In this document: positions 36,115 to 47,753 of the stretch, one piece after another | Numbering within the stretch: position 1 is the stretch's first letter | Layout of the letters: the number at the start of each line of letters is the position of its first letter | The notes under the pieces: model-generated | What the model was told of the DNA's origin: nothing | Database searches by the model: none | What the model saw: the letters and a program-made list of their open reading frames with translations, nothing else | Position numbers and translations under genes: made by a program | Origin: Gnetum montanum | Lineage: Eukaryota; Streptophyta; Gnetopsida; Gnetales; Gnetaceae | DNA length: 64,000 bases | Assembly (NCBI GenBank): GCA_015680685.1 | Contig: MNCI01020320.1 | Span: forward strand, 96,897-160,896 | Reading direction: 5' to 3'

Positions 36115-36200
36115 CATCGATAGGCCACGATATCATGTATGCGATATCGTGTACAAAATATCACGTACGCAATATCGCATTACATAAAACCTATATATAT
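36115..36200 (+). promoter_or_regulatory. E2 internal U3-like promoter element
   Basis: Four GATATC/AATATC-type palindromes spaced about 15-20 bp (CACGATATCATG, GCGATATCGTG, AAATATCACG, CAATATCGC) are followed by CTATATATATG (36191-36201). LTR U3 regions of the family show the same palindromes before TATAAATA. It lies 425 bp before the second-ORF ATG. Promoter function is inferred from this resemblance. Confidence 0.55.
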
Positions 36201-36624
36201 GTGACCCCCTGCAACACTTGCCATCATTTTCAACCATTCACATGAGGGAGTTTTCGAATTTTTCTCTACAACTTGCAATTGCACATCTCTTGCTTTGCTA
36301 CCTATATCTCGCTCGCTGGTCCTTCGATTTTCATTCTGTCTGAACCTACTTGAACCCAGAGTGTTCAACTTAGTTATGGGGGAGGGCCACATGATGAAGA
36401 AGGGTAATTAGTTATAACATTAAGGATAATTATGCTGAAATAATTTCATCCCCTTAGGTATACCAGGAAACTAAATTTGGAAACCACCTAAGTAAAAAGG
36501 ACTCACTATTATAATCTTTTTGGAAACATCACATGAAGATAAAATAAATTAATTAAGGTAAGCAGTAAGGTATAACTTAACTTTGGAAAAAACCTTACTA
36601 ACGATTGGCCCCATGTGATTGTAG

Positions 36625-38760
36625 ATGGCCCTAAAACGTGGACAATAGGAAGGTCCTGCTCAAGGTGGAAGCAAAAAACCTAGGAGAGGTGAAGGACAAG
36701 TCCTTGCTCAACAACATGTAGAATAGGAGGAACAATAATTTAGCATTCACCAAGAAGACCCTGCTACTATACAATCAAGGTAGGAAAAAGGAGGAACTAT
36801 TGCAGTGCCTAAACAGGGACAACATCTCACATTGTCCCAAGATTGTGTTCAAGCTATCCATGAAAGGTCCACATTCACTATGGTGATTGTGGAATTAAAT
36901 TTTGAATCTTTTATAGATTTTGCTCCAGAGGCTGTTAGGGACCACCTCAAAGGGTCTCCCTTATGGCCTATCCTCTTTGAGAGCGGTGCCTGGTACCTAG
37001 GGGAAACATACCAATTCTGGCACAATAGAGAACAAGGCACCACAGTTAACATTTGTGGTGTGATAATTGATTTCTCTATGAGGCCATTTTAAAAGTATTA
37101 AACCTTCCGAATATAGGGCCAAAGGTTGCTTAGTTATCTACCCATTTAGATCCTGATGCATGATGAGTTTGGTTGAAAAGGGCATATGGCAAGGATAAGA
37201 CATTTTGAGAGTTGTCAACGGAAGAGAGGATCTATTTTAAAATTGAAATGTATCACCTCTTCCCCACGAAGGGCTTAAAAAGGATTTCAACATATGTGGT
37301 AAGGGGATGTGTAGTGATGATGGGAAAGGTTAATGTTAACCTACCTCATCTATACTTTACAGAGATCCTGAGGCAGTTCAAAGAACAGAAGATAGGGAAG
37401 ATGACATTACCCTTCCCTTGNCAAAGAACAGAAGATAGGGAAGATGACATTACCCTTCCCTTGCCTTATTAGAAAGCTATGCCGACATGTTGGTATCAAA
37501 GGATACACTAATGATGTCCTCCAAAAAGTCCAAAATGTTTCATATGCTAAACTGCTAAAGCCACTAGCTGCAAGGAAAATCACTGGTGAGATGTTGGGAC
37601 TAGAACAAGAAAAGGAACAAACAGTAGGGCCAACTACAACTCAACTTGCAAGGCCTAGCCTAGCATGGACCAAGATCAACCACCATCACCACAAAATTAC
37701 AGACCATCAATGAGCTATTTAAAGGCCATCGCTAAGATAGTCAGTTGAGGAAGTCATGATGATGTGAATCTCTTCCAAATCATTGATGATGTCATACAAC
37801 CCACGGTTTCTTTGGATCATGCAAGGGGTGAAGTGTCCATCCATATAGGAGGAGGGGAAAGCACTTGGTCACAATAGATCTTCGAGAATGCTGCATCTTT
37901 CCAAGTGCAATTAAAAAATAGTGAAGGGGCCACAGTGATGGTCATGCAACACTAGGATGAAGTGGGAGCCATAGATGTGGTTGCAGATCACATTAAAGAA
38001 TCATTCAATGCACCTATTATGCCACCGGTAGATCTCACAAGAGCATTGGATGCTCAAACTTTGGCCAGAACTTCAATGACTCATGTGGAACCTGAGGATG
38101 TACTTGATCGATTGCTACAAATAGGACAAGTAATGACATCCCTGTTTGACATCCCTCAGGATATTACAGCAATTAAATCAGACCTCATTTCCACTAAAGG
38201 AAAGTTGGCCTTGACAGAGATGAGGGCCAAGCATGCTGAAGCAGAGGTGCAAAAATCGCAAGAAAGGATCGTAGCCCTACAAGTAGCACAGTGGGACCCT
38301 TTGCAATTTTTTCTCGTAGACCATCTAGATAATTTCAAAATTGAGCAATTGACCAAACTACTAATAGAGAATAAGAAGATGGCAGAAGAAAAATAGAAGG
38401 CTATTTGGGATGCCTTTGCAGAACAAGCGCAAACTTATGCACATACCAAGATACTCAAGGCCTTACAAGAGGAAAACAAGAAAGTTGTTGCTAACAAACT
38501 TTGGTTGACCTCTATGGAAAAGAAAAAGAATGTTCTCAAAGAGCATTTCCATCAGTTGTGAGAAAAATTCATCCAGGTCAACCAAGACATGAACTGTTTA
38601 GCCAGGGAGAACCGAACCCTCTCAATGGAGGAGGTATGTGCCATCTACGAAAAGACAGCTATTGAAATAAGCACATGGAAAAATGAGGCTAAATGACATG
38701 AAAACCTAAAGGAGCACTTCCAAGAATAGAAAAATAGAAAAATATGGATCAAAAGGTAAA
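36625..38760 (+). pseudogene. E2 second ORF: conserved domain plus coiled coil
   Basis: Begins at ATG 36625 with MALKRGQ and a basic Gly/Gln-rich leader. From 36805 a globular domain follows: VQAIHERSTFTMVIVELNF, GSPLWPILFESG, WYLGETYQFWHN, then (37212 on) EERIYFKIEMYHLFPTKGL and LPFPCLIRKLCRHVGI. From 37962 a long helical, Glu/Lys-rich segment (LDRLLQIGQVMTSLFDI, KLALTEMRAKHAEAEVQKS) looks like a coiled coil. The C-terminal piece present in E3 is missing. Stops and shifts are few; removing the artefact at 37421 joins two frames. The domain resembles the plant transposon/Athila ORF1 group by pattern. Role unknown; an accessory or structural protein is possible. Confidence 0.65.
37379..37463 (+). 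repeat. 42-bp repeat around a single N (assembly artefact)
   Basis: 37379-37420 is repeated exactly at 37422-37463 around an N at 37421. Deleting one copy plus the N (43 bp) restores one reading frame across 37212-37713, which supports an assembly origin. Confidence 0.9.
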
Positions 38761-39770
38761 TCCACTTAGGCTTAGAATAGGTGTAACTCAAAAAAATTAT
38801 TCCTGTTGGTTTGCACAAAATAGACTTTTCTATACCCATTGCCAACCCTTTTGAGGGGATTAGTTAACCTGGGAGGGCACCTAGGTGGGTAGGTATGGAT
38901 TGGACAAGTTTTGGTTGTTTAGTTGAATGGAAATGCTTACCTAAAGACCATGCATGAAGCCACAAAAAGCTACTTGTGTGCTCATTCTTTGAATTAAAAT
39001 AGTGAATGAAGGTTCAATTAATCATCGTCGATGTGAGCAGTTGTACCTTGAGTAGGTGACCTACTATGCTAGTACATGGTGGACACTTGTCTTACCTTCT
39101 TAGTTTGCTTTTGGTTAGGTCTATTACATGCAACATTTTTTGTTATTTATGTATCAACTTAGTATGTACTCTTGGGAAATTGAAAAGGAAATTTTATGAT
39201 CATTTGCAAAAAATGAGTTATGTAAGAGATTTCATGTTTAAAGATTTGCCAATAGTAGTTGTTATTTAATATAAGTTATCTTGAGATTGTATTGGCTTAT
39301 GTGTTCTTTTATCATTCACAACTAGAATTAAGTTTTTATCAGAACTTGTTTCAAAAGTATATGCAGAAGCTTTGTCTTTCAGTTTCTTCTTCACACATAA
39401 ACATAGGAGAAAAACCTAAAGTTGAGTTTAATTATACAATTAAGATTACAAGGTTTTGTTATATCTGAGGTTTAGTTAAAAGAAAGTAGGAGTTAGAGAT
39501 TGAAGTTGCTCAAACAAATTGATTGGCACTGCAAGCATAGTATAGTAAGCAAATATTAGTTTTGAAATTTTATTTATTTTGTAATATGATTTGGTAGTTG
39601 ATAATTACATGTTTGAAAAAATTCTTAAGGTATTCTACTAAATCTTATCACTACTTAAAGTACAAATGGTACAAATATAATTTATATGTTATGTTAGAGG
39701 TTAAAAGGGAGAGGATACTAGGTGAATTCTATGAGAAAAAAGGCTTTCAAAAAGAGAAGTAGTCAAAGGG
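38761..39770. other. Unassigned segment between E2 and E3
   Basis: About 1 kb with no LTR, no recognised protein and a fall to AT-rich sequence after 39070. It may be the old target DNA of E3, whose preceding five bases are AAGGG. Confidence 0.4.
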
Positions 39771-40619
39771 TGATGAGTGACGAGGTACCCCTACACTCAA
39801 CCATACAAAGATGAGAGTTCACTCATGATCTAGTTGAACTCTGCAGACAGGCTAGTTGTGGTATCTAGATAGTTACATGTTGATCATAGTTCATTCTCTT
39901 TCCACTTGGACTAGTATTTGCTTTGTCACATATGGTTTAATCTAGAGTGAGGTGTATGATGTGGTCCTAAGCTAGTGCTACTCCTAGAGGCAATGGAAAA
40001 TAAATTTGTTTTAAGCTAATAGGAAATGAGAAGAACAATCTAAGCTAGCCTAAGTGTGATGAGCATTTGTCCTTAATCATCTGTACACATCTTGGACCTC
40101 GTGTACTACTTCTGGGATTACCAAGTGCATGTTACTTAAGCACTCCTAGATACGCTACTAGGATACCAAGTAGTCACACTTAAATGCTTATGATTAAGCC
40201 GCACTCATTTTGTGTCTAATAAGAGGGATAGTAAATGAAGGTAAAGAAATATTAATTAAGAAAACAATAAATAACAACAATTAAGTAATTAAAAATAAGT
40301 GAATGCTACAATGGTGAAGTAATCTTGATCTTTAATGCTGGCCATGCATGTGTCCAAGTACATCACACTTGAATAAAGGTTCCATACAATTACAATCATC
40401 ACACTACGGGCATGCACTAGGGAAAGAATTGAAATGAACTAAAAATAACAAAAAGACTATACTTTTATCCTTACTTCCTTTCTTGTGCACCCAAAGGTGT
40501 ATTTATAGGCTTACATAGGAATCATGATATCATGTATCCGATATCATTATCTAGGCCACGATATCGTGTACCTGATATTGCAGATCTGATATTGGAGCCT
40601 AACAAATCATGGTTCATCA
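39771..40619 (-). repeat. E3 3' LTR
   Basis: 849 bp; in minus orientation TGATGAACCATG...CACTCATCA. It has GATATC/GATATT palindromes (40525-40600), TATAAATAC (near 40500) and AATAAAG-like R sequence. Highly similar to 47754-48609. Confidence 0.9.
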
Positions 40620-40634
40620 TACCCCCACAACGGA
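40620..40634 (-). other. E3 polypurine tract
   Basis: Minus strand CCGTTGTGGGGGTA directly before the 3' LTR, matching E0. Confidence 0.75.
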
Positions 40635-40649
40635 ATGAAAACTCGTCCT

Positions 40650-43593
40650 CGAGTTGAAAAAAATGAGAATTAGTTCCATTGATTACACACTAGATAGGTA
40701 TGGGATTATTGACTAATTAGAAATTTATTCATGTTGCACTAGAGAGTTGAACACAACAAAATTGGAATACAGACATAGAACTACAAAATTTAGTGGAACT
40801 CATGTGGTTCCTGGTGATGGTGGTTCCTCCATGGGTCTCTTCCCCTTATCTTATGATCCAAGTTTTGGAAATTGTTGGCTCTGAAGGAGTTCTTGGAGCT
40901 TTTCCTTTTTGGTTTGGGGATCCTGTACCATCCATGCTAATGCTCCAATGTTTGATGGAGTCAGCACCTCCCATGAACATGATAGTTGTGGGAACATCTG
41001 GTTGGCCTTGATATACCAAGTTGTAAACAACCATCATTCCTCTTCATAGGCTCTATTTTTATCCTTGTATTCTTAGTAATCTATGAGCCATTGAGCCAAA
41101 TTTTTCATAACATCCTTTTGTCCCTAGTAGCTGGTTTTGACCACCTCTAACTTAGAATTTTCCACTTCTAATATTTGTAATGTCCTCTTGTGCTCAGAAA
41201 ATTCTATTTCATAATTTTCTTAGATGGTTGCTACCTGCTTCTCTAACTCTGTTCTCATGCATCCTGCTATTAACATGACTAAGTTGGCATATTGTAGGTT
41301 TACCAAATCCATGTACTCCATAAGATCTTGTATTTGCAGGTCTCAACTTTTGAGTTCCGCTTGGTGGACGAATGCATAGGCGTCCAATATGACCTGCCAA
41401 TCAATGTTTTGAGCACTAAGAGTGTTGATATGGGCCTTGGCCATATGGATTTCTTTTTCTATTACCTATTTATACATCCCCACCTGATCCCTGAAGTGTT
41501 CTTCAAGCTTTTCATGTCACTTGCCCTCATTTTGCCACGCACTTATTTTAATTGTTGTCTTCTAGCGGATTATGCATACCTCCTTCATTGAGAGGGTTCT
41601 GTTTTCTCTGGCCAAGTGATTCATGTCCTGGTTGATCCTAATTAATTGTTCTCATAATTACTAAAAATTCTCTTGGAGAACATTCTTTTATTTTTCTATG
41701 GTGGTTAACCAGAGATTATAAGTGGCAAGTTGTTTATTCTCCTCTTGTAAGGCCTTGAGTGCTTTGGCATGTGCATGTGTTTGGGCTTGTGCCTTGGAAG
41801 CATTCCAATCAACCTTGTTCTTTTCCTCTACAATTCTTTTATTTTTTCCAGTAATTTGTTTAGTTTCTCTATTCAAAAGGACTCTAGTTAGTCTGCAGGG
41901 ATGAATTGGGATGGATCCTACTATGCATTTTTCAGGGTGATGAGCTTTTCTTGGAGTCTTTATAACTCTATCTCCACGTGCTCAGCCTTGATCTCTACCA
42001 TGACCAAATTTTCTTTTGTCGAGATGAGGTTTGATTAAGTTGCTGTGACATCTTGAGGGATGTCAAATAGGGACATCATCACTTGTCCTGTCTGTAGCAA
42101 CTAATCTAGAACATCCTCATGCTCCACAGGAATCATCAAAGGATGGGCCAAAGTTTGAGCATCGTGTGCTCTTGTAAAGTCTACCAATGGCATAATAGGG
42201 ACATTGAATGATTTTTTATATGGTCTGTGACCACTTCTACGGCTCTTGCTACATCTTGATGTTGCATAACCACTATTGTAGCACCTTCACCAGTTTCTAA
42301 TTGCAACTGAAAAGATGTAGTGTTCCCTGAAATCTATTGTGACCAAAGTGATTCCCCTCCTCCTATTTGAATCGATACCTCACCCCATGTGTGATCAATT
42401 AAGACCGTGGGTTGTATGACATCATTTATGACCCTAAAGAGATTGGTCTAATCACAGCTTTCCAAACTAACCATTTCAGCAATGGCCCTGAGATGGCTCA
42501 TCGACGGTCGATAGTCTTATGGTGGCGATCATCATTGGTCTTGCTAACCTATGCTATGCCCTACTTCCTATTGTTGACTAGGCCTTGTGCTTAGAAGTTG
42601 GCTAGGCCCTGCAATTTGAGGTGCAGTGGGCCCCACTGTCTATTCTTATTCAAGCTCTAGTGTCTCACCAGCACTTTTTCTTGGAGCTGGTGGCTTCAGC
42701 AATTCAGCAAATGAAGCATTTTTGGATCTTTCTAGGGATGTCATTAATGTAACCTAGAATTCTAGCATGCTGACACAGCTTCCTAATGAGACAGGGAAAG
42801 GGCAACATGAACTTCCCCATCTTGCATTCTTGGAACTACCTAAAAATGTCTGTAAGATATATATGGGGTAGGTTGGGATTAATCTTGGCCATCAATATAG
42901 CACTTCCTCTAACTGCATATGTGGAGATTGTATTCAATCCTTTTATGGGGAAGATGTGATATGTGCTAATCCTAAAGTAGATTCTCTCTTCAAGTGTTAG
43001 CTCTCCATATGATTTGTCCTCTTTGTTGTACGCCCTTTTCAACCATATCTTTCATGCATCAGCATCAAAGCGAGTGGAAAAGTGAGTAAATTTTGGCCTT
43101 GTATTCAAAAGATTGAACACCTCTAAAATGTCTTTGGCAAAGAAATCCATAGAAACATCACTGACATCAATGGTGGTTCCTTCTTCTTTATTGTGTGAAA
43201 ATTGATACGTCTCTCCTAGGTACCAATCACCACTTTCAGAGAGAATAAGCCATAGTGGGGACCCTTTAACTTGGTCCCTGACTACTTTGGGACCAAATTC
43301 TATAAAAGGTCCAAAGTTAAGTTCCACTATCATAGCTATTGACATGGACCTTTCATGAATTTCCTGAACACACTTCAAGGAAAATGTGAGATGTTGTCCT
43401 TGTTCAAGTGCTCTGCTGACTCCATCTTTAGCATGTTCTAGTTATACAGTAATAGGAGGTTCCTGATGGATGCTAAATGATTGTGCATCATGTTCCATAA
43501 ATTTCTTGAGAGACACTTGACCTCTACTTCTCCTTGGGCATTTGTATGCACCTTGAGAGGGTCCTCCTTGTTGTCCTCTTTTAGGGGCTATCT
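40650..43593 (-). pseudogene. E3 second ORF: conserved domain plus coiled coil
   Basis: Homologous over its length to the ORF at 36625. The expected start codon is ATA (43591-43589) rather than ATG, followed by APKRGQQGGPSQG. The domain holds CVQEIHERSMSIAMIVELNF, GSPLWLILSESG, WYLGETYQF, ERIYFRISTYHIFPIKGL and MLPFPCLIRKLCQH. The coiled-coil region lies at about 42200-41650 (AQTHAHAKALKALQEENKQL), and a conserved C-terminus (YNLVYQGQPDVPTTIMFMGG) at about 41030-40960. Stops break several places. With E0 and E2 it defines the full ORF as roughly 900-950 codons. Confidence 0.65.
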
Positions 43594-44093
43594 GCAATCA
43601 CACAAGGTCGACTATTAGTAAGGTTACTTACAAAGTTTGATTTATACCTTACTTTTTGCCTTTAATGAATTCATGTCTTGTTTAGTGTGATCTAGAGTTA
43701 GAAAATTTTACGAAAATGTCCCCTAAAAGTTTTCATATTGGGCCCAATTTGATTAGGTGGTTCCAAAAATTAATTCTCATGGTGTGGGTGAAGAGATAAA
43801 AATAATTGGGCAATGGGTTTAACACTTTTAAGGTCATTTACCATTTATGATATCCTTCAGGAAATGATGAATTTTAAAAAAAGTATACACAACTTGGAGG
43901 GTACCCATCCCCCATGACTAATTTAAACACTCTAAGTTTAGATAGGTTCAATCGGAATAGGAATCAGAGTGTTAATGAGCAAATTATGGATATTTGATCA
44001 ATAGGTGCACGAGCTAGAAAATTCGTGGAAGATAATTTGAACAACTCCCTTGCATGAATAGTGGAAAATGATGTTGACATGCGTGGGGGGTCC

Positions 44094-44172
44094 ATATATA
44101 TAGTTTTTATGAATGCAATATCGTGTACCCGATATCACGTCGGACTTGATATCGAGTAACCAATATTGTGGC
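44094..44172 (-). promoter_or_regulatory. E3 internal U3-like promoter element
   Basis: On the minus strand, CAATATTGG, CGATATCAAG, TGATATCGGG and CGATATTGC are followed by CTATATATATGG. The layout and position match E2, and the array mirrors the LTR U3 of the same element. Confidence 0.55.
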
Positions 44173-44469
44173 TCATTGAAAATAGGGTACTTGGTAAATT
44201 TGAAGAATTTTTGAATTTCCAAGACTAAGAAATGAAGGATTTGAGGTTAATTTGAAAGGTCCAGGGCAATATTGAATAGACTGGAAGGCACCAAAAGTAT
44301 AATGGAGTAGAATCTAATAATGAAATTCATGAATAGGATGAGGAAAAAGGACATGTTTTGGTGCATAGGAATGTTTGAATTAGAAAGATGATAAAGGAAA
44401 GAATAACGTTGGCAATGTAGTCCTCGGAGGGTATAAGATGATGTGATGATGATGTGTAGTGAGTGTAAA

Positions 44470-44560
44470 TTACAAAGGTTACACAAGTGGGCCTTCCCCA
44501 AAGCAGGTTCCTACATATGATGCCCTTACATAACCATGCTTCAAAATGTCCATAAGAACT
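44470..44560 (-). repeat. Conserved family noncoding block, E3 copy
   Basis: Plus-strand GTGGGCCTTCCCCAAAGCAG, then GATGCCCTTACATAACCATG, as in E0; reverse complement matches E1 and E2. Confidence 0.7.
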
Positions 44561-45548
44561 AAAAGGTTTAAATGTAATCCCCACCAGTTGCACAAAACAC
44601 ACACATGTAGATACCATCGTGATGAGATATGAATTCAATGCTACACAAGACACGAGTCACAAATACATGAATAGTGAGATGAGGAAAATTGTAAAAGGGA
44701 TTGCAGAGATTGGGACATGAGGTAACTGACCCAGCGCATAATGAATCTTGAGTGTAGGACATGATTAATGTGTCATTAGCTTGTCGCACCAAAATCAAGA
44801 CCAAGTCTATTCCTTCGATCAGTGACATTGCATTGTTTCATCTAATGATGGACAACCATAAGGGCATTATGACAGCAAGGCATATGATCACTTGGTGTTT
44901 TTTGCAAGGGATGAGTGATTTGGAATTTTTATTGCAGCATACTTTTTGGCCTCTTTGGCATACTCTCTCTCCTTTTTTTTAATGTGTAATCTAGAGAAGC
45001 CACCTACCTTCAGGCATGGGTGCATGTCTTTCCAATGGGACTCCCTAGAATGGCATTAAGTTTCTTTATTAAGTGCCTTTATTACTCTTACTCCCATTGC
45101 TGTTAGATCTACAAGGATCTTAGTACAACCAAGCTGCATGACAACTCCTATAGATGTCACCAAAAAGAATCCACAAGTCCTCTTGACATCACACCCTGGC
45201 CATTCTCTCTTAGTCCATCATTTTTCGCTCTAGGCATAATGAGCACAACTTTACTTTTAAGTTTTTATGATGACAAGAATATCATCATACCCAGAGTAGA
45301 ACCTCTTATTAATAGAATGATTGGGTGGATGTGATGGCTTGCTGTCCAAGTAATTAGTCATCAGAGACTTAATAGCATAGAACAACACCTCAACCAATGG
45401 GTCACATGAGTGTTTTATTCATAGATGAGATTACCCCATAACAAGATAAAAAGATAAAATGATAAATAAAAAGATGAAACAACAAATAAAAAGATAAAAA
45501 AACAAATTAAAAGATGAAAAAAAAACTAGAAAACAAAAAATTGTAAAA

Positions 45549-47621
45549 TTAAAGAAAAGGAAAAACCTTTATTAATTCTGTTGATAAGAATGGGGGATAT
45601 CCCCCATATCTAAACTTTTGATCATGGGGATAATTAATAAATGGAACAGTTAGATCCATGCATTTTGGAAATATTGGAACCCAATCATATCCAAGCCATT
45701 GGGTGTCTTTTGATATGGTGGTTGGACTATACCCACATTGAGGTTCACACACTTGATTAAAGTTGACATAGTGGGGCAAGTTATAAGAGGTGGTTAATTG
45801 ATAAGGAGTTGACCCACTACGACACCCATGACCGTAAGTTGGTATGCAAGGACAAATATATCTCCCTACATGGTTATATTCATTGGGTTGCATGGTTGTT
45901 GGAGTGTTGATTGGTGGCCCTAATAAGGTAACAGAAAGCATTGGGTTCGAGGAGAAAGATGCACCATAGTGTTGAACTTGTGCTGAATGGGAGGATGCAA
46001 TGGTCTCAGAATTGTGCTGTCCCTTTCTACAGTCATGTCTAAAGAAGGGACACCTTCAATGTTGTAGAGGATTCCCACTACGGTTGATAGTAGTAGCACA
46101 AGTAACATTTGTGGGTCGATGCTATGGTGCAAATACTTTTGGCACAACTGGTAGCAATGTAGAAGGAGGTGAAGGATGAGAATATTGAGGGCAAGGAGAA
46201 GTGCAAGGAACATGAGGTGGTGATCTTGTGGGAGAGGACATAGGTTGATAATACTTAGGAGAATGTTAACAATGTGATGAGATAGAGGATGTTGACTGAG
46301 TTGGGAAAACACGATGCTAAACCTGATAAGCACTTGGGTTCAGATGGTATGAAGGATGTGACTAGTTTGATGGTGGCCTCCCCCATGACTAAAATTTTGG
46401 CCACTATGACTAAACACGGTATTTCTATATGAACTTTGGATGTAACATTCCTCTCCAATGCTGATGTAAATGTGACAAGATTGGGCATTGACCTTTGGGG
46501 TTATCATACAAGAAAAGGTTATATCGATACGTATGATTAGCAGTCGAGTTCTTGTTCTCTTCAACCCTTCTTTTCGATCATCTAATGGTGTTCTGTCTTA
46601 CTTCTTGGTTCATCATGGTTCTACCTCTAATAGTGTTACCATATTCTCCATATTTTTCATGTATCCATTCCGTCATCTTATTGATCTTTGCCTCAATTTC
46701 ATCTAGTGATTGTAGTATTGGCAAAAATGATTCCACCTCCTTGAGGTGAGTTGATTTCTCCTCTTCATGATCGTGGACCTTTACTAATTCAAGATTTTGG
46801 TCCTATTGAGAGGTTTCAACATTCTCCCATTTAGTCATTTCTCCTTCTTCTTTTGCTATCTGCTTAATAAGCTCTTGGAATTAGGTGGTTCATAGCTCAT
46901 ATAGTTGACCTCAGGCATACATCCCTAGGGTCTCCCTTGTTTCATTATGGAGCCCATCCGTGATGTGGTACATTTGCTTTTTCTTAGAGAATCCATGGCT
47001 TAGGCATTTGTTTAACAAAGAGTAATATCTTTCTAAGGTCATGTCCAAGGGTTCATGTTGCCTTTGTTTCCATTCTTGGATTTGTCTCCTCAAGGCTGAC
47101 ACTCTTGCATAGGTTTGATATCTTTCATTGAAGAGTTCTACCATTGTCGGCCAACGTCGAATTGATTTTGGTCTTAAGGACATGTACCATACTTTTGCTT
47201 AGCTAACAAGTATCATAGGAAAGAGCTTAAGTTTTTTCCATCCATTATCAATATTGTTCCAGACGTAGGCATCATGGAAGACTTGTAAATGATGTTGTGG
47301 GTCTAAATCATAGCCTCTTGAAAACTTGGGAAAGTTGTTTAAATCAAGCTTGGGTAGACGGCTTTCCTTACGATGCCTACGGGATATTCAAACAACGTCT
47401 TGTATATGCATTAGGCACTTAGTGACCAACAAGGATTCATCGTCACTAGGTAGGTTATGAATTTTTGAGTTAGGACAACGTTGTCTTTGTTTATGTACGT
47501 AGGAGACCCCTGCATAAGATTGAGTACTCTCAACTTTGTCTTCATTATCATATAATTCGTTGCTTCTCCAATGAATTACCTTACTAGTTGTTGCGTTATC
47601 ATAGTCTTGTAAGAGAGACAT
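45549..47621 (-). pseudogene. E3 gag, broken
   Basis: Starts MSLLQDYDNATTSKVIHWRS at 47621. The core contains NNFPKFSRGYDLDPQHHLQVF, KLKLFPMILVS, MSLRPKSIRRWPTMVELFNE, LDMTLERYYSLLNKC and TRETLGMYA. The C-terminal Pro/Tyr-rich region ends near 45549. It is the best preserved gag of the family here, with few stops. As in E2, nothing resembling protease or polymerase follows. Confidence 0.8.
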
Positions 47622-47734
47622 TGTTGTGAATTTGTGTGTGACTTATTTGCAATTACTTTTTTTTGAAAGATATATCATCAAGGATTCATTACAGCCATCT
47701 TGGAAGATGCAACTAATCTAAATAACTAGCACTG

Positions 47735-47753
47735 TCCCCAAAAATGGCACTAA
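47735..47753 (-). other. E3 primer-binding site, degraded
   Basis: Minus strand TTAGTGCCATTTTTGGGGA, equivalent to TTGGCACCGTTGTCGGGGA in E2 with several changes. Confidence 0.6.

Larger units (their letters stand above)
34745..36620 (+). other. E2 noncoding region
   Basis: After gag comes a T-rich tract (34755-34870), then sequence shared with E3 and E0, the conserved block (35735-35830) and the internal promoter-like element (36115-36200). A G-rich TTATGGGGGAGGG lies at about 36373-36385. No ORF is supported; 35182-35523 minus is a chance frame. Confidence 0.6.
31798..38760 (+). mobile_element. E2: non-autonomous family-E element lacking its 3' LTR
   Basis: 5' LTR (31798-32576), tRNA-Asp-type primer site, gag (32718-34744), T-rich and conserved noncoding DNA, internal promoter-like element (36115-36200) and the second ORF (36625 to about 38760). 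No protease, reverse transcriptase or integrase lies between gag and the noncoding DNA. Similarity with E3 fades at about 38700-38760, before the ORF C-terminus, and no plus-orientation LTR follows. Confidence 0.8.
43600..45548 (-). other. E3 noncoding region
   Basis: Aligns with 34745-36620 in reverse complement. It carries the purine-rich plus strand 45440-45570 (T-rich on the element strand), the conserved block and the internal promoter-like site. No ORF is supported. Confidence 0.6.

Noticed and set aside
44327-44828. Overlapping minus-strand ORFs of 84-108 codons
   Set aside because: They cover the conserved noncoding block of E3 but are not open in the homologous stretches of E2 and E0.
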